A stretch of DNA of 64,000 nucleotides from Bacteriovoracaceae bacterium (GTDB lineage: Bacteria > Bdellovibrionota > Bacteriovoracia > Bacteriovoracales > Bacteriovoracaceae): NCBI GenBank assembly GCA_024711325.1, contig JANJTC010000001.1, positions 62,001 through 126,000 of the forward strand. Direction: 5' to 3'. Numbering within the stretch: the stretch's first letter is position 1; the number at the start of each line of letters is the position of its first letter. Positions 7,317-15,384 of this stretch are shown here, in pieces. The notes under the pieces are model-generated. The model saw nothing but the letters and a program-made list of their open reading frames with translations, was not told the origin of the DNA and ran no database searches. The position numbers were made by a program, and so were the translations under genes.

Positions 7317-8672
7317 TTAACGACGGCGTCTTCTATGAGGTTTGGCCTTTCGATACCGGCGCTTGCCATGACGGCGTTTTCTGATTTCATTCAGGTTATT
7401 CTGCAGGTCTTTTATGTAAACGGCGAGCTCCCGTCGAAAATAAAGTTCTCCATTTATTCCATAACTCTCAACATCCAGAAACCAGTGGTTATCCAGAGCA
7501 AGATTGTTCATTATGATGAAATTGTTTTTCCCTTTTTCTGTCACCACCCGCCAAGGGTTACTGTCTTCTTCCACTATCGTTCTTGCCTGAATAGGGCTGG
7601 AAGTGATTTCGAAACTGGGTTTACCAAAGAGACTTCTTGGAAATTGCATGATCTCACTCATGTGACGATCACCAGAGAGAAACACAAAGGGAGTGGGGAT
7701 TTTTTTTAGCTCACTTACAAAGTTTGAGAAGTCATTTGGGTGGTTGCCTTCAAAGGAATCAAAACGGTGATATCCTCCAAAGAATTGATCACCCTTAATT
7801 ATCAAACTTGGACTACCTTCTTCCCTGAGTTTTGAATAGAACCACGCCGATTGATCAAGCCCAAGATGCACGCCCTCAGGGTAAGATGAACGGAAGCTTC
7901 TTCCGTCTAAAAAGTACAAATTAAAGTCACCCAGATTCAACAAACCACTTAAGGCCGGGCCTTTAGTCCAATTCTCATTACTAAGATCCTGCCCAAAAAA
8001 AGCTTCAAAAATTTCACGAGACTCTTTTTTATACTGAAAGTCTGAATCACCATTTTTCAGGCCGTAATCGTGATCATCCCATATACCATGTATCGGAATT
8101 AATTTCTCCCGAAAATAAAGAGGAACATTGAATCTCATATCAACATAGCGCTGCCAGATGATGTCCGGATCAGTCACCTGAGTGGTGGTTGGACTTGCAG
8201 CATCGGTATAGACGTTATCTCCAATTAAGAGGAGGTACTCAGGATTTTTAGAAGCGAGGGTATCCCAAATCTTATAATCCTGAGAGTAGATATCATTCAT
8301 ACAACTGGCAACTGCCAGCCGTAATTTTGAGTTCTCGCTCTGACCTTTTCCAACTAAGCGCTGATCAATCTGTTTGCCATTTTCAAAAACAAATAGGTTG
8401 TATTCTTTTTGTGGATCACGAGTGAAGATAACTTTATGGACGCCATAGTCTGAGGTTGACCTTGAAATAATTTTGCTTTCATCTGGTGTAATGATTTCCC
8501 CTTCAAAGCTCCTTAATTCAAAATTCAGTGTTTTTGATTTTTCTGTGACAACACTGAATTCAACTCCACGGGGGCCGGTAACGCCTTGAAGAATAGAAAG
8601 CCTATCAGGTCTTTTTGTTCCTAGCTGGGAACAACTAACGAGTAAAAAAAGAATGACAACGCCGACTTTCAC
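7317..8672 (-). CDS. PhoD-like metallophosphatase lipoprotein with basic tail
   Basis: 451 residues. A lipoprotein signal with lipobox LVSC (about 12-15) places it on a membrane outside the cytoplasm. The metallophosphatase core shows GDNVYTDA (about 151-158), WDDHDYG (about 198-204), FLDGRSFR and SGDRHMSE (about 335-342), as in PhoD-type alkaline phosphatases/phosphodiesterases. The last about 20 residues are almost all Arg/Lys/His (RKRRHGKRRYRKAKPHRRRR), unusual for this family. The start is GTG, overlapping the maf stop (GTGA), with no separate ribosome binding site, so translation is probably coupled. Substrate is unknown. Confidence 0.83.
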   Translation of the reverse strand: MKVGVVILFLLVSCSQLGTKRPDRLSILQGVTGPRGVEFSVVTEKSKTLNFELRSFEGEIITPDESKIISRSTSDYGVHKVIFTRDPQKEYNLFVFENGKQIDQRLVGKGQSENSKLRLAVASCMNDIYSQDYKIWDTLASKNPEYLLLIGDNVYTDAASPTTTQVTDPDIIWQRYVDMRFNVPLYFREKLIPIHGIWDDHDYGLKNGDSDFQYKKESREIFEAFFGQDLSNENWTKGPALSGLLNLGDFNLYFLDGRSFRSSYPEGVHLGLDQSAWFYSKLREEGSPSLIIKGDQFFGGYHRFDSFEGNHPNDFSNFVSELKKIPTPFVFLSGDRHMSEIMQFPRSLFGKPSFEITSSPIQARTIVEEDSNPWRVVTEKGKNNFIIMNNLALDNHWFLDVESYGINGELYFRRELAVYIKDLQNNLNEIRKRRHGKRRYRKAKPHRRRRR

Positions 8673-9271
8673 AGAGGATATCCCAGTTTTAACAAAACTG
8701 TCGTGAGCTCAATCAGAGGTAATCCAATGATGGCCGTATGATCCTTCATTTCAATTTCTTGAAATAGCTTTATACCGGCCGCTTCTAACTTATAACTTCC
8801 GGCACAGTCCAGGGGCATATCCTGGATTACGTAAGAATGAATTTCGGGAAAATTTAAAGGGCGCATGGAAAGAGTCGTGACATTTAGAAAGCTCTCAATC
8901 CCTCTTGGTGAAATCACCGTGACGGCCGTCAGGAGCTGATGACTTTTTCCCTGCATCTGAGAAAGTTGCTCGATGGCCCTTTCTTTTGTGTGAGGTTTTC
9001 CGAATATAACACCATCCATTGTGCAAACTTGATCTGAACCAATTACGCAGGAATCGGGATATTTGGCAAAAACGGCTTCGGCCTTAAATCTTGAAAGAAG
9101 TAAGGCCAGATCCCCAGGGGGATGTCCTAATTCTTTTATTTTATCCTCATCTACACCTGGAGAGACGGCCTTAAAGGGCCAGCCCAATTGATTTAAAAGT
9201 TCACCCCGATACTTTGAAGTGGAAGCTAGAATCAACGGATAAGGAAGTGTCAGTGATTTATTTTTTCCCAT
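8669..9271 (-). CDS. maf: Maf-family nucleotide pyrophosphatase, YceF type
   Basis: Hydrolyses non-canonical or modified nucleoside triphosphates to monophosphates. The opening LILASTSKYRGELL (about 13-26) and VIGSDQVCTMDG (about 76-87) match the family; the SDQV form with G-K-P-H-T downstream is closest to the YceF (m7GTP) subfamily. Length 200 is normal. It overlaps the 101-aa gene by 22 nt and the PhoD-like gene by 4 nt. It lies in a five-gene minus-strand operon. Confidence 0.88.
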   Translation of the reverse strand: MGKNKSLTLPYPLILASTSKYRGELLNQLGWPFKAVSPGVDEDKIKELGHPPGDLALLLSRFKAEAVFAKYPDSCVIGSDQVCTMDGVIFGKPHTKERAIEQLSQMQGKSHQLLTAVTVISPRGIESFLNVTTLSMRPLNFPEIHSYVIQDMPLDCAGSYKLEAAGIKLFQEIEMKDHTAIIGLPLIELTTVLLKLGYPL

Positions 9272-9555
9272 ATCTTTAAGCAGAAAAACCTGTCTTGTTT
9301 AAGTTCTTTCCAAGGAATATCCAGAATAATATCTCGAGTGGGGGAGCGGTTAATCCCCGCTGCAACACAAGTTTTACAAAGGGTCAGTGTATAGTATTTT
9401 CGATAAAAAGCATAAACAGCTGCATACTTTTCATCCTTCGTTTGGGCCACGCTTAAGGCCTTCTCAAGCTTTCTCACATGAGAGGTGACCATATCATTTA
9501 ATTTTTTTGTTTCTTTATGTTCTGGATCCAGGCTCCAGCTTTCTGGGATCACCAT
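9250..9555 (-). CDS. Conserved-looking 101-aa protein, unknown function
   Basis: Cytoplasmic protein without signal peptide. It is helical and charged, with a CKTC pair at about 60-63 and a third cysteine near the C-terminus. I do not recognise a family. Overlaps of 1 nt with the ROK gene upstream (TAATG) and 22 nt with maf downstream show it is translated as part of the operon. Confidence 0.65.
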   Translation of the reverse strand: MVIPESWSLDPEHKETKKLNDMVTSHVRKLEKALSVAQTKDEKYAAVYAFYRKYYTLTLCKTCVAAGINRSPTRDIILDIPWKELKQDRFFCLKIWEKINH

Positions 9556-10493
9556 TAACTGAAAACCTCGTCAATGATGTGGGCCGCACCACCATAGATG
9601 GCACCTTTATCAGAAGACAAGCTGGCGGTTATGATCTTAACTTTCCCTTTTAAAGAGAAATGAACCAACTCATCAAATTTTTTGAGGACTACCTGATTGA
9701 ATGAGTCTCCTAGTTTTGAAACTCCACCCCCGATGATAAAGGCCTGGGGGCCCATCAAAACGGCCATTGAAACAAAACCGGTCGCCAGCTCGGTGGCAAT
9801 AGTGTCGATTATAGTAACAGCGCGAAGGTTATTTGCTTTAAATTCAATGCCTAGCTTTTCAATCGTCCATTCTTCACCAATGAGTTCAAAAATGGTTTGT
9901 TTAATCCCCTTAGCGGATAGATAACTTTCGATATGATTGAGTCCCCCGCAGGAGCATAGACGTTTCTTTTCATGAGGAATGATGATGTGGCCACCTTCAC
10001 CCCCAAGGGCATTATTCCCCCGATAAAGTTTGCCATTTAAAATCAGGCCAGATCCCACTCCAGTACCCAGAGTAATCAGGATAAAATCCGAGAGTTCTTT
10101 TCCTGAGCCCCATTTATTTTCACCGACAGCAGCAAGATTGGCGTCATTTTCAATGACGGCATGGGTTTTAAATTTTTCTTCAAATAACTTTTTTAAAGGA
10201 ACATCTTTCCAACCTAAGTTAGGAGCATGATCCACCCTTCCGGTAAAATAATTGGCCATTGGTGCACCTGCGCCCACACCAACTATTTTAGGATCACCTA
10301 AATGAAGCTTAAGTTCCGAGGACAAGATATGATCACATTCTTGAGCTAACTGCTCGATGAATAATGCTGGTTCTGTGGCCTTGGGTGTAGGAATAGTTCG
10401 AAAGCTCAGGAGAGTTCCTGAGTAATCAAAGAGACCTATTTTTGTATTAGTCCCGCCGATATCAATTCCGAATGCAACTTGGTCTTTGTTCAT
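9555..10493 (-). CDS. ROK-family sugar kinase, probable glucokinase
   Basis: 312 residues. The ATP-binding GIDIGGTNTKIGLFD (about 9-23), GAGAPMANY, ENDANLAAVGE (about 114-124) and LGTGVGSG (about 141-148) define a ROK sugar kinase. The zinc motif is altered: LCSCGGLNHIE replaces the usual CxCGxxGCxE, so the third cysteine is replaced by His, which may still bind zinc. It is first in the operon ROK-101aa-maf-phoD-srkA. No Shine-Dalgarno sequence lies before the ATG. Glucose is the likely but unproved substrate. Confidence 0.82.
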   Translation of the reverse strand: MNKDQVAFGIDIGGTNTKIGLFDYSGTLLSFRTIPTPKATEPALFIEQLAQECDHILSSELKLHLGDPKIVGVGAGAPMANYFTGRVDHAPNLGWKDVPLKKLFEEKFKTHAVIENDANLAAVGENKWGSGKELSDFILITLGTGVGSGLILNGKLYRGNNALGGEGGHIIIPHEKKRLCSCGGLNHIESYLSAKGIKQTIFELIGEEWTIEKLGIEFKANNLRAVTIIDTIATELATGFVSMAVLMGPQAFIIGGGVSKLGDSFNQVVLKKFDELVHFSLKGKVKIITASLSSDKGAIYGGAAHIIDEVFS

Positions 10494-10527
10494 AGTTAAA
10501 ACGCTATCATGAAACCTTGGACAAGGC

Positions 10528-10533
10528 TATAAT
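10528..10533 (+). promoter_or_regulatory. Consensus -10 box for the baeRF operon
   Basis: A perfect TATAAT lies 10 nt before an ATG at 10544 and 42 nt before the GTG of the baeRF-like gene. No good -35 is present at the usual distance. Confidence 0.5.
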
Positions 10534-10543
10534 GGATAGAATC

Positions 10544-10579
10544 ATGATTTCCATGGCCATGAGGGTCAAAACACCGTGA
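10544..10579 (+). CDS. Possible 11-codon upstream leader peptide
   Basis: ATG at 10544 opens MISMAMRVKTP followed by TGA at 10577-10579. The stop overlaps the GTG start of the next gene (GTGA), a typical coupling arrangement, and that GTG has only a poorly spaced AGGG upstream. The peptide may exist only to deliver ribosomes to the next start. It could also be chance. Confidence 0.3.
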   Translation: MISMAMRVKTP

Positions 10580-11649
10580 AACCAGTTAGTCTTAACCAAT
10601 TACTTTTTGATTCTAAATCAGACAGTCTGAGCTTTTTTTACACTCCCTTATTGGATTCTCCTGAACTGAGCGAACTTGATGTTTTTCTGGAAGATATGAA
10701 AACTCAATTAAGTCTGCAGGCAAAAGTGAAAGTCAAAAAGGCCTTGGAAAAAAATCTTGTCGAGATTAAAAGGATTATTAAGAGTCATCCTGAGAAGTCT
10801 CATGGATTCTTCTTCTCAGAATCCCTTCAGGGTTATGTTGTTTTAGAGCAAAAAATCCATTCCTATTGCATCATCGGAAAGACCTTTCATGTGAGGCCAC
10901 TTCTTGAAGAAATCTCGGTGAACCCTGAATTTGTCCTAATCAACATCTCGTTGTATGACATTAAAATTTATCGGGGCGACTTTCAACATTTAGAAATCAT
11001 TCAGCAGTACGAGTTTGATGAACTGCCAAAAAATTTCAATGAAGAATCATCCAGGCTGTATGCCCCCCAACACCTGGGACTTATTCCCTATAAAACGATT
11101 CTCGCCTTAAAAACGATAGCCCATAAAATCATGGATGTTATTCTTTATCATTCGCTTCCTGTCGTTGTGACGGGGTTGGATGAAATGAAGTCCATCTTCT
11201 TACGCTACTTTGATCACTCCTATGGAATCATTTCCAATATTCAGGAAGATTTTTATGAAAAAACCTGTGTAGAAATTGTTGAACGTTGCAAAAGCTTTCG
11301 TTCTCAGGTGATGGATTTTTATTCGGCCCAACTTAAAGAACGAATCAAACGGATGATGAAGTCCAAACGACTTTTGACTGATCTGGGTGATATCATACAG
11401 GCAGCTCACCAGGGGCGGGTTGTGCATCTGGTTTTACCAAGTGAGAAAAAAATCTGGGGCAAAATCGATTTTGCCACCGGTGAATACACTCTTCATAAAA
11501 AAGTGAATAAAAAATCTTCGACTGATATTTTAAATGAACTGGCCGAAGAAGTGATTAAGCAGGGAGGGAAAATTCAAATCCTGGGCCCTCATTTTTTTCC
11601 ACAAGATTCTTCAGTCATCGCAATTTTGAGAGGTCACTATGATTTTTAG
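10576..11649 (+). CDS. baeRF-like (archaeo-eukaryotic release-factor fold) protein
   Basis: 357 residues, cytoplasmic. The central strand pattern FVLINISLYDIKIYRGD (about 120-136) and the C-terminal half resemble bacterial baeRF-type proteins related to Pelota/eRF1. In that half, a DILNELAEEVIKQGG helix is followed by KIQILGP and a closing VIAILRG. Such proteins are proposed to act on stalled or hibernating ribosomes; the role here is inference from fold resemblance. The GTG start is chosen for the overlap with a short upstream frame. The last 11 nt overlap the carbonic-anhydrase-like gene, so the three genes to 12983 form one operon. Confidence 0.6.
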   Translation: MKPVSLNQLLFDSKSDSLSFFYTPLLDSPELSELDVFLEDMKTQLSLQAKVKVKKALEKNLVEIKRIIKSHPEKSHGFFFSESLQGYVVLEQKIHSYCIIGKTFHVRPLLEEISVNPEFVLINISLYDIKIYRGDFQHLEIIQQYEFDELPKNFNEESSRLYAPQHLGLIPYKTILALKTIAHKIMDVILYHSLPVVVTGLDEMKSIFLRYFDHSYGIISNIQEDFYEKTCVEIVERCKSFRSQVMDFYSAQLKERIKRMMKSKRLLTDLGDIIQAAHQGRVVHLVLPSEKKIWGKIDFATGEYTLHKKVNKKSSTDILNELAEEVIKQGGKIQILGPHFFPQDSSVIAILRGHYDF

Positions 11650-12190
11650 CCATTATCTTGAACACTATCCAAGCTTAGGAGAAAGGGTTTACGCAGCTCC
11701 CGGGGCGAAGATTATTGGGCGTGCCGAATTAGCTGCACATGTTAATATCTGGTTTAATAGTGTGATCAGGGCCGATGTTAATGTAATTAAAATCGGAAAA
11801 AATACCAATATTCAGGATCTCTGTATGCTGCACGTAACAGAAGAGAATTCCTTAACCATTGGAGAAAATACCTCCCTTGGACATTCTGTCATTCTTCATG
11901 GTTGTAAAATTGGTAATGGTTGTCTGATTGGTATGGGAGCGATTATTCTAGATGGAGCAGAAGTAGGGGATCATTGTCTGGTGGCCGCCGGGTCTTTGAT
12001 TTCTCCAGGTAAAAAATTTCCGCCTGGAAGTATGATTAAAGGCCGTCCGGCGGTGGTCGAGCGCGCTCTGAGTCCGGAAGAAATAAATAAGATCTCAAAT
12101 CATTATAAGTCTTATGTGAACTATAAAGAGCAATACTTGAAAATGGATGAGAATGGAACTGATCAAGAAAAACTTCACGGCAAGGCTTAA
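11639..12190 (+). CDS. Gamma-carbonic-anhydrase-like hexapeptide-repeat protein (YrdA type)
   Basis: 183 residues forming a left-handed beta-helix from hexapeptide repeats (about 20-145). The metal-ligand histidines of the family are visible in LHVTEE (about 62-67) and GHSVILHGCKIG (about 80-91). RADVNVIKIG is the usual lead-in. These proteins bind zinc or iron as trimers; carbonic anhydrase activity is variable across the YrdA branch. It overlaps the previous gene by 11 nt and the next by 44 nt. Confidence 0.87.
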   Translation: MIFSHYLEHYPSLGERVYAAPGAKIIGRAELAAHVNIWFNSVIRADVNVIKIGKNTNIQDLCMLHVTEENSLTIGENTSLGHSVILHGCKIGNGCLIGMGAIILDGAEVGDHCLVAAGSLISPGKKFPPGSMIKGRPAVVERALSPEEINKISNHYKSYVNYKEQYLKMDENGTDQEKLHGKA

Positions 12191-12983
12191 AAATCTCGCT
12201 GACAAAGTCTATGAGGATAATCTCTTCCTGCTCTCATCTTCAGTCTCTTACTATTCAGCTCTCGCTATAGCTCCTTTCCTGTTAATCCTCTTAGGAGTGG
12301 CCTCTTTCATCGGCGGCGATGTACAGGAAAAAGTCATTCAATTATGTTTTGAATTTTCCCCGGAAGTGGGGACCATGATTCAGATTATCTTCAATAATGT
12401 AAACGAAGGTGTGAACTTAGGCTCCATTTCAGGAATCATCGGTACCATAGTCCTTTTATGGTCAGCATCTTTGGTTTTTTTACAAATGCGCTATGCTTTG
12501 GATGTTATCTACGGTTTTTATGATCCCACTGCCTCTCTTTCCATCTGGAAAGCAATCAAGGAGCGACTGTTTGCCATGTTGGTGGTGGTCTTGGCCGGTC
12601 TTTTTCTGATTGCCTCTTCATCCCTTCCAGGAATGGTGCAGTTCTTCTTTGGTTCCAATGAAAAACTCATCTTTTATGAAGTGATGGCCCTCTTAATCAA
12701 TATTTTGGTTTATATGGCGATGTTTTGGGGAATCCATTTTTATACGCCCACTCATCGGCCTAAAAAAAGAGAAGCGCTTAAAATGGGAATCGTATCTGCT
12801 GGTTTTTTTATCATTGGGAATTTAGTCTTAACCAGCTATTTAAGAGGAGTGGCACTGTATTCAATCTATGGTGCTGCTGGATCTTTGCTGGTCTTTTTAA
12901 TCTGGACCTATTATTCGTCTTTCACTCTTTTTCTTAGTGTTGAGCTTTTTCTCTATCTGCGAAAAATTAAAAAAGTTGCTTAG
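12147..12983 (+). CDS. YihY/BrkB-family inner-membrane protein
   Basis: 278 residues with about six membrane helices starting near 37. The family signature SSVSYYSALAIAPFLL (about 30-45) and the C-terminal LVFLIWTYYSS region (about 248-258) identify YihY/UPF0761 proteins, once annotated as RNase BN or BrkB. Function of the family is unresolved. The gene starts within the carbonic-anhydrase-like gene (44-nt overlap); a start at ATG 12153 is equally possible. A hairpin follows that serves mainly speA on the other strand. Confidence 0.85.
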   Translation: MRMELIKKNFTARLKNLADKVYEDNLFLLSSSVSYYSALAIAPFLLILLGVASFIGGDVQEKVIQLCFEFSPEVGTMIQIIFNNVNEGVNLGSISGIIGTIVLLWSASLVFLQMRYALDVIYGFYDPTASLSIWKAIKERLFAMLVVVLAGLFLIASSSLPGMVQFFFGSNEKLIFYEVMALLINILVYMAMFWGIHFYTPTHRPKKREALKMGIVSAGFFIIGNLVLTSYLRGVALYSIYGAAGSLLVFLIWTYYSSFTLFLSVELFLYLRKIKKVA

Positions 12984-12991
12984 TATCCAAT

Positions 12992-13015
12992 AAAAAAGGC
13001 CCCTTGCGGGGCCTT
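12992..13015 (-). terminator. Terminator between yihY and speA
   Basis: Perfect stem AAGGCCCC/GGGGCCTT with TTGC loop. On the minus strand it is followed by T-rich sequence, so it terminates speA; on the plus strand the T-run is weak. Confidence 0.85.
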
Positions 13016-13022
13016 GAGTGAA

Positions 13023-14981
13023 CTATTTTTTAAGATAAGTATAACTCTTAAGACAGCTCTCATAGAAATCAGTCAGACCAACACCTTCACGAGGACGAAT
13101 TTTTCCGCGTTTTACTTGGGTATCGATTGAAGCCTTCACTGTTTGGGCCATCGTCTCTGGATTATATTGAAGAGTTGCCAGTACCTGGCTGGCCTTATTA
13201 CCAAAAATCACTTCTTCAATGTAGAAGTCAGTTGGATCATCATCATCGCAGAAAATATGAACTTCATTGAGACGTCCAAAACAGTTATGCATATCACCCA
13301 TAATGTCCTGATATGCGCCTGTCATGAAAAGACCAATATAATAGTCATCTCCATTGAGCTTGTGCATTGGAACAGTGTTAGTTGGGCCATCGGCCGATAG
13401 GAAGGTATCAAGTTTTCCATCAGAGTCACAAGTGATGTCCACGAGTGTGCATAGCTCACTTGGCTTTTCATTTAGCTTGTGAATGGGGAGCACTGGCAGG
13501 ATTTGTCCAATGGCCCAGGTATCCGGAGCCGATTGGAAAACGGAAAAATTACACATGTATTGAGAGGCCATCTGATTTTTCAGCTGAAGGATTTCGTCCG
13601 GAGCATATTCATCCTGTTCGGCGTGACCTACGATCTTTTTACAGATTCTCCAATAAAGTGTTTCAAGCTTGGCCCTTTCATCTAATGAAAGAATGCCGAA
13701 TTTAAAGGCGGATACTGACTCTTCTTTTAACTTGGTCGCGTCGTTATAGACGTCCTGATAATTTTTCTGAGTAAGCTCAGTCGAAAGATCACGCATGTTA
13801 GTGACCAGGATATTTTCAGAAACGGCCTTATCGGTATTGTAGTTATCGGCCGGTCCTTTACCAATTTCAAGAGCACCGAAAACATTGGTGATTACACAAG
13901 AATGGTGAGCTGTGATAGCACGGCCAGACTCGGATACGATGTTTGGATGTGGAACATCTTCCAGGTCACAAACTTGTTTTAAGATATAAACCACATCTGC
14001 GACATAATCACGAGTTGTGTAGTTAATTGATGAAGGGGAGTTTGAGCGCGTTCCATCGTAGTTAACGCCTACGCCGCCGCCGACGTCAAAGTATTCAAGC
14101 TTAGCACCTTCTTTATAAAGTTTAGCGTAAATACGGGCCCCTTCAGAGATGGAATCCTTAATCGTTTTGATATCCGGAATCTGGGAGCCGATATGAAAAT
14201 GGAATAGTTTCAGACAATGAGTCTTATCAATAGACTTAAGGTATTTCACGGCCTGAAGGATCTCAGTGATGGTTAGACCAAATTTGGCATAATCCCCACC
14301 TGAGCTGGCCCATTTACCAGAAGACTTTGTTGCAATCTTGGCACGCAGACCAATCATTGGTTCAACGCCGATTTCATTGGAAAGTTTCATGATATCTAAA
14401 AGTTCAGAATACTTTTCAATGACTACGATTACTTTACGTCCTAACTGATTGCCCAGAAGAGCAAGACGGAGAAGATCTAAATCCTTATAGCCATTAACAA
14501 CAGTCAGAGAGTTTTGATTGCTATTCATGGCAAGAGCGGCAATGAGCTCAGGCTTTGAACCCGCCTCTAGACCATAGTTGAAAGGTGCACCAGCATCGAC
14601 AATTTCTTCCACTACTTCACGCATCTGATTAACTTTAATCGGATAGACGCCGTAGTATGAGCCTGTGAATTTGGCCTCTTCAATCAAACTTCTGAAAGTC
14701 TTATTGAGATTGGCCACTTGAGAGCGAAGAATGTCATGAAACCGAATCACAGCAGGAAATGCAATGTTCTTGTTCTTCATCTCTTCCACGATTTCCATCA
14801 TGTTGATCACGGGCCCATTTTTCGTCTGAGTTGGGTTGATGCATAGATCCCCCTTCCCATTTACTGAAAAATAACCCTCGCCCCAGCGACTGATCTGATA
14901 GATTTCATCAGCATGCTCAATCGTCCAATCTTCAATGGAGTCGAGGTTGTGAAATCTTGTAGGTTGTGATGAAGTTTTCAA
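13023..14981 (-). CDS. speA: Biosynthetic arginine decarboxylase
   Basis: Converts arginine to agmatine with PLP, the first step of the agmatine route to putrescine. The 652-residue length fits SpeA. YPIKVNQ (about 98-104) carries the PLP lysine. Also seen are GLRAKIATKS (about 212-221), FHIGSQIPDI (about 264-273) and the glycine-rich GGGVGVNYDG (about 299-308). The start is TTG, chosen for the GGAGGG ribosome binding site 9 nt upstream; an ATG further in would cut conserved sequence. No agmatinase or agmatine deiminase is nearby. A promoter lies about 40 bases upstream and a terminator follows. Confidence 0.94.
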   Translation of the reverse strand: MKTSSQPTRFHNLDSIEDWTIEHADEIYQISRWGEGYFSVNGKGDLCINPTQTKNGPVINMMEIVEEMKNKNIAFPAVIRFHDILRSQVANLNKTFRSLIEEAKFTGSYYGVYPIKVNQMREVVEEIVDAGAPFNYGLEAGSKPELIAALAMNSNQNSLTVVNGYKDLDLLRLALLGNQLGRKVIVVIEKYSELLDIMKLSNEIGVEPMIGLRAKIATKSSGKWASSGGDYAKFGLTITEILQAVKYLKSIDKTHCLKLFHFHIGSQIPDIKTIKDSISEGARIYAKLYKEGAKLEYFDVGGGVGVNYDGTRSNSPSSINYTTRDYVADVVYILKQVCDLEDVPHPNIVSESGRAITAHHSCVITNVFGALEIGKGPADNYNTDKAVSENILVTNMRDLSTELTQKNYQDVYNDATKLKEESVSAFKFGILSLDERAKLETLYWRICKKIVGHAEQDEYAPDEILQLKNQMASQYMCNFSVFQSAPDTWAIGQILPVLPIHKLNEKPSELCTLVDITCDSDGKLDTFLSADGPTNTVPMHKLNGDDYYIGLFMTGAYQDIMGDMHNCFGRLNEVHIFCDDDDPTDFYIEEVIFGNKASQVLATLQYNPETMAQTVKASIDTQVKRGKIRPREGVGLTDFYESCLKSYTYLKK

Positions 14982-15022
14982 CTCAAAATCCCTCCGAGAA
15001 ACTGCTTGTTTTTGTAAACTGC

Positions 15023-15050
15023 ACTATAGTTGAAAAGTACAGGTTGCAAA
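15023..15050 (-). promoter_or_regulatory. Promoter for speA
   Basis: On the minus strand TTTGCA (15045-15050), 16-bp spacer, TATAGT (15023-15028), about 41 nt before the TTG start, leaving a short leader. Confidence 0.5.
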
Positions 15051-15078
15051 ACAACTTTTCCCGAAGGGAGTAAGTTTT

Positions 15079-15231
15079 TTAACGAATCCGAGACGCTTGA
15101 CCGTCAATCATTTGAGCATGCTGCTCCTGATCCTGTTGATACTGAGGATCTTCAATGCTGGCCACGTCTCTTTTGGAAGCGCAGGCCGTGATAATTAAGG
15201 CCATTAGTGCCATCATAATGTGTGTTCTCAT
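15079..15231 (-). CDS. 50-aa small lipoprotein
   Basis: MRTHIMMALMALIITAC opens with a short lipoprotein signal whose lipobox ITAC sets Cys17 as the acylated residue. The 33-residue mature part is polar and glutamine-rich. A near-perfect ribosome binding site (AAGGAGGTTGACC) precedes the ATG. No family recognised. A weak hairpin around TCCC-TTC-GGGA lies after the stop before the speA promoter. The residue after Cys is Ala, which in enterobacterial rules would favour outer-membrane sorting; whether that rule holds here is unknown. Confidence 0.7.
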   Translation of the reverse strand: MRTHIMMALMALIITACASKRDVASIEDPQYQQDQEQHAQMIDGQASRIR

Positions 15232-15298
15232 GGTCAACCTCCTTGTTGTCCTCAATCTATGCGTTGCGAGTAGTGTGCCAACTCAAAGACGAGTAAAT

Positions 15299-15377
15299 GG
15301 CCACTTATGTGACGAGGTGCTAGATAAAGTGGCACCGATGAGTAGCATAAGTTTACCGGCCTGGGGCCAAGGTGGCC
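15299..15377. repeat. Cluster of inverted repeats in an intergenic region
   Basis: The 153-base gap between the small lipoprotein and the cyclic-nucleotide-binding gene holds GCCACTT/AAGTGGC (15300-15306 and 15327-15333) and GGCCA-AGG-TGGCC (15365-15377). They may be RNA structures or operators upstream of the lipoprotein. No T-run follows them. Confidence 0.4.
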
Positions 15378-15384
15378 AAAATAC

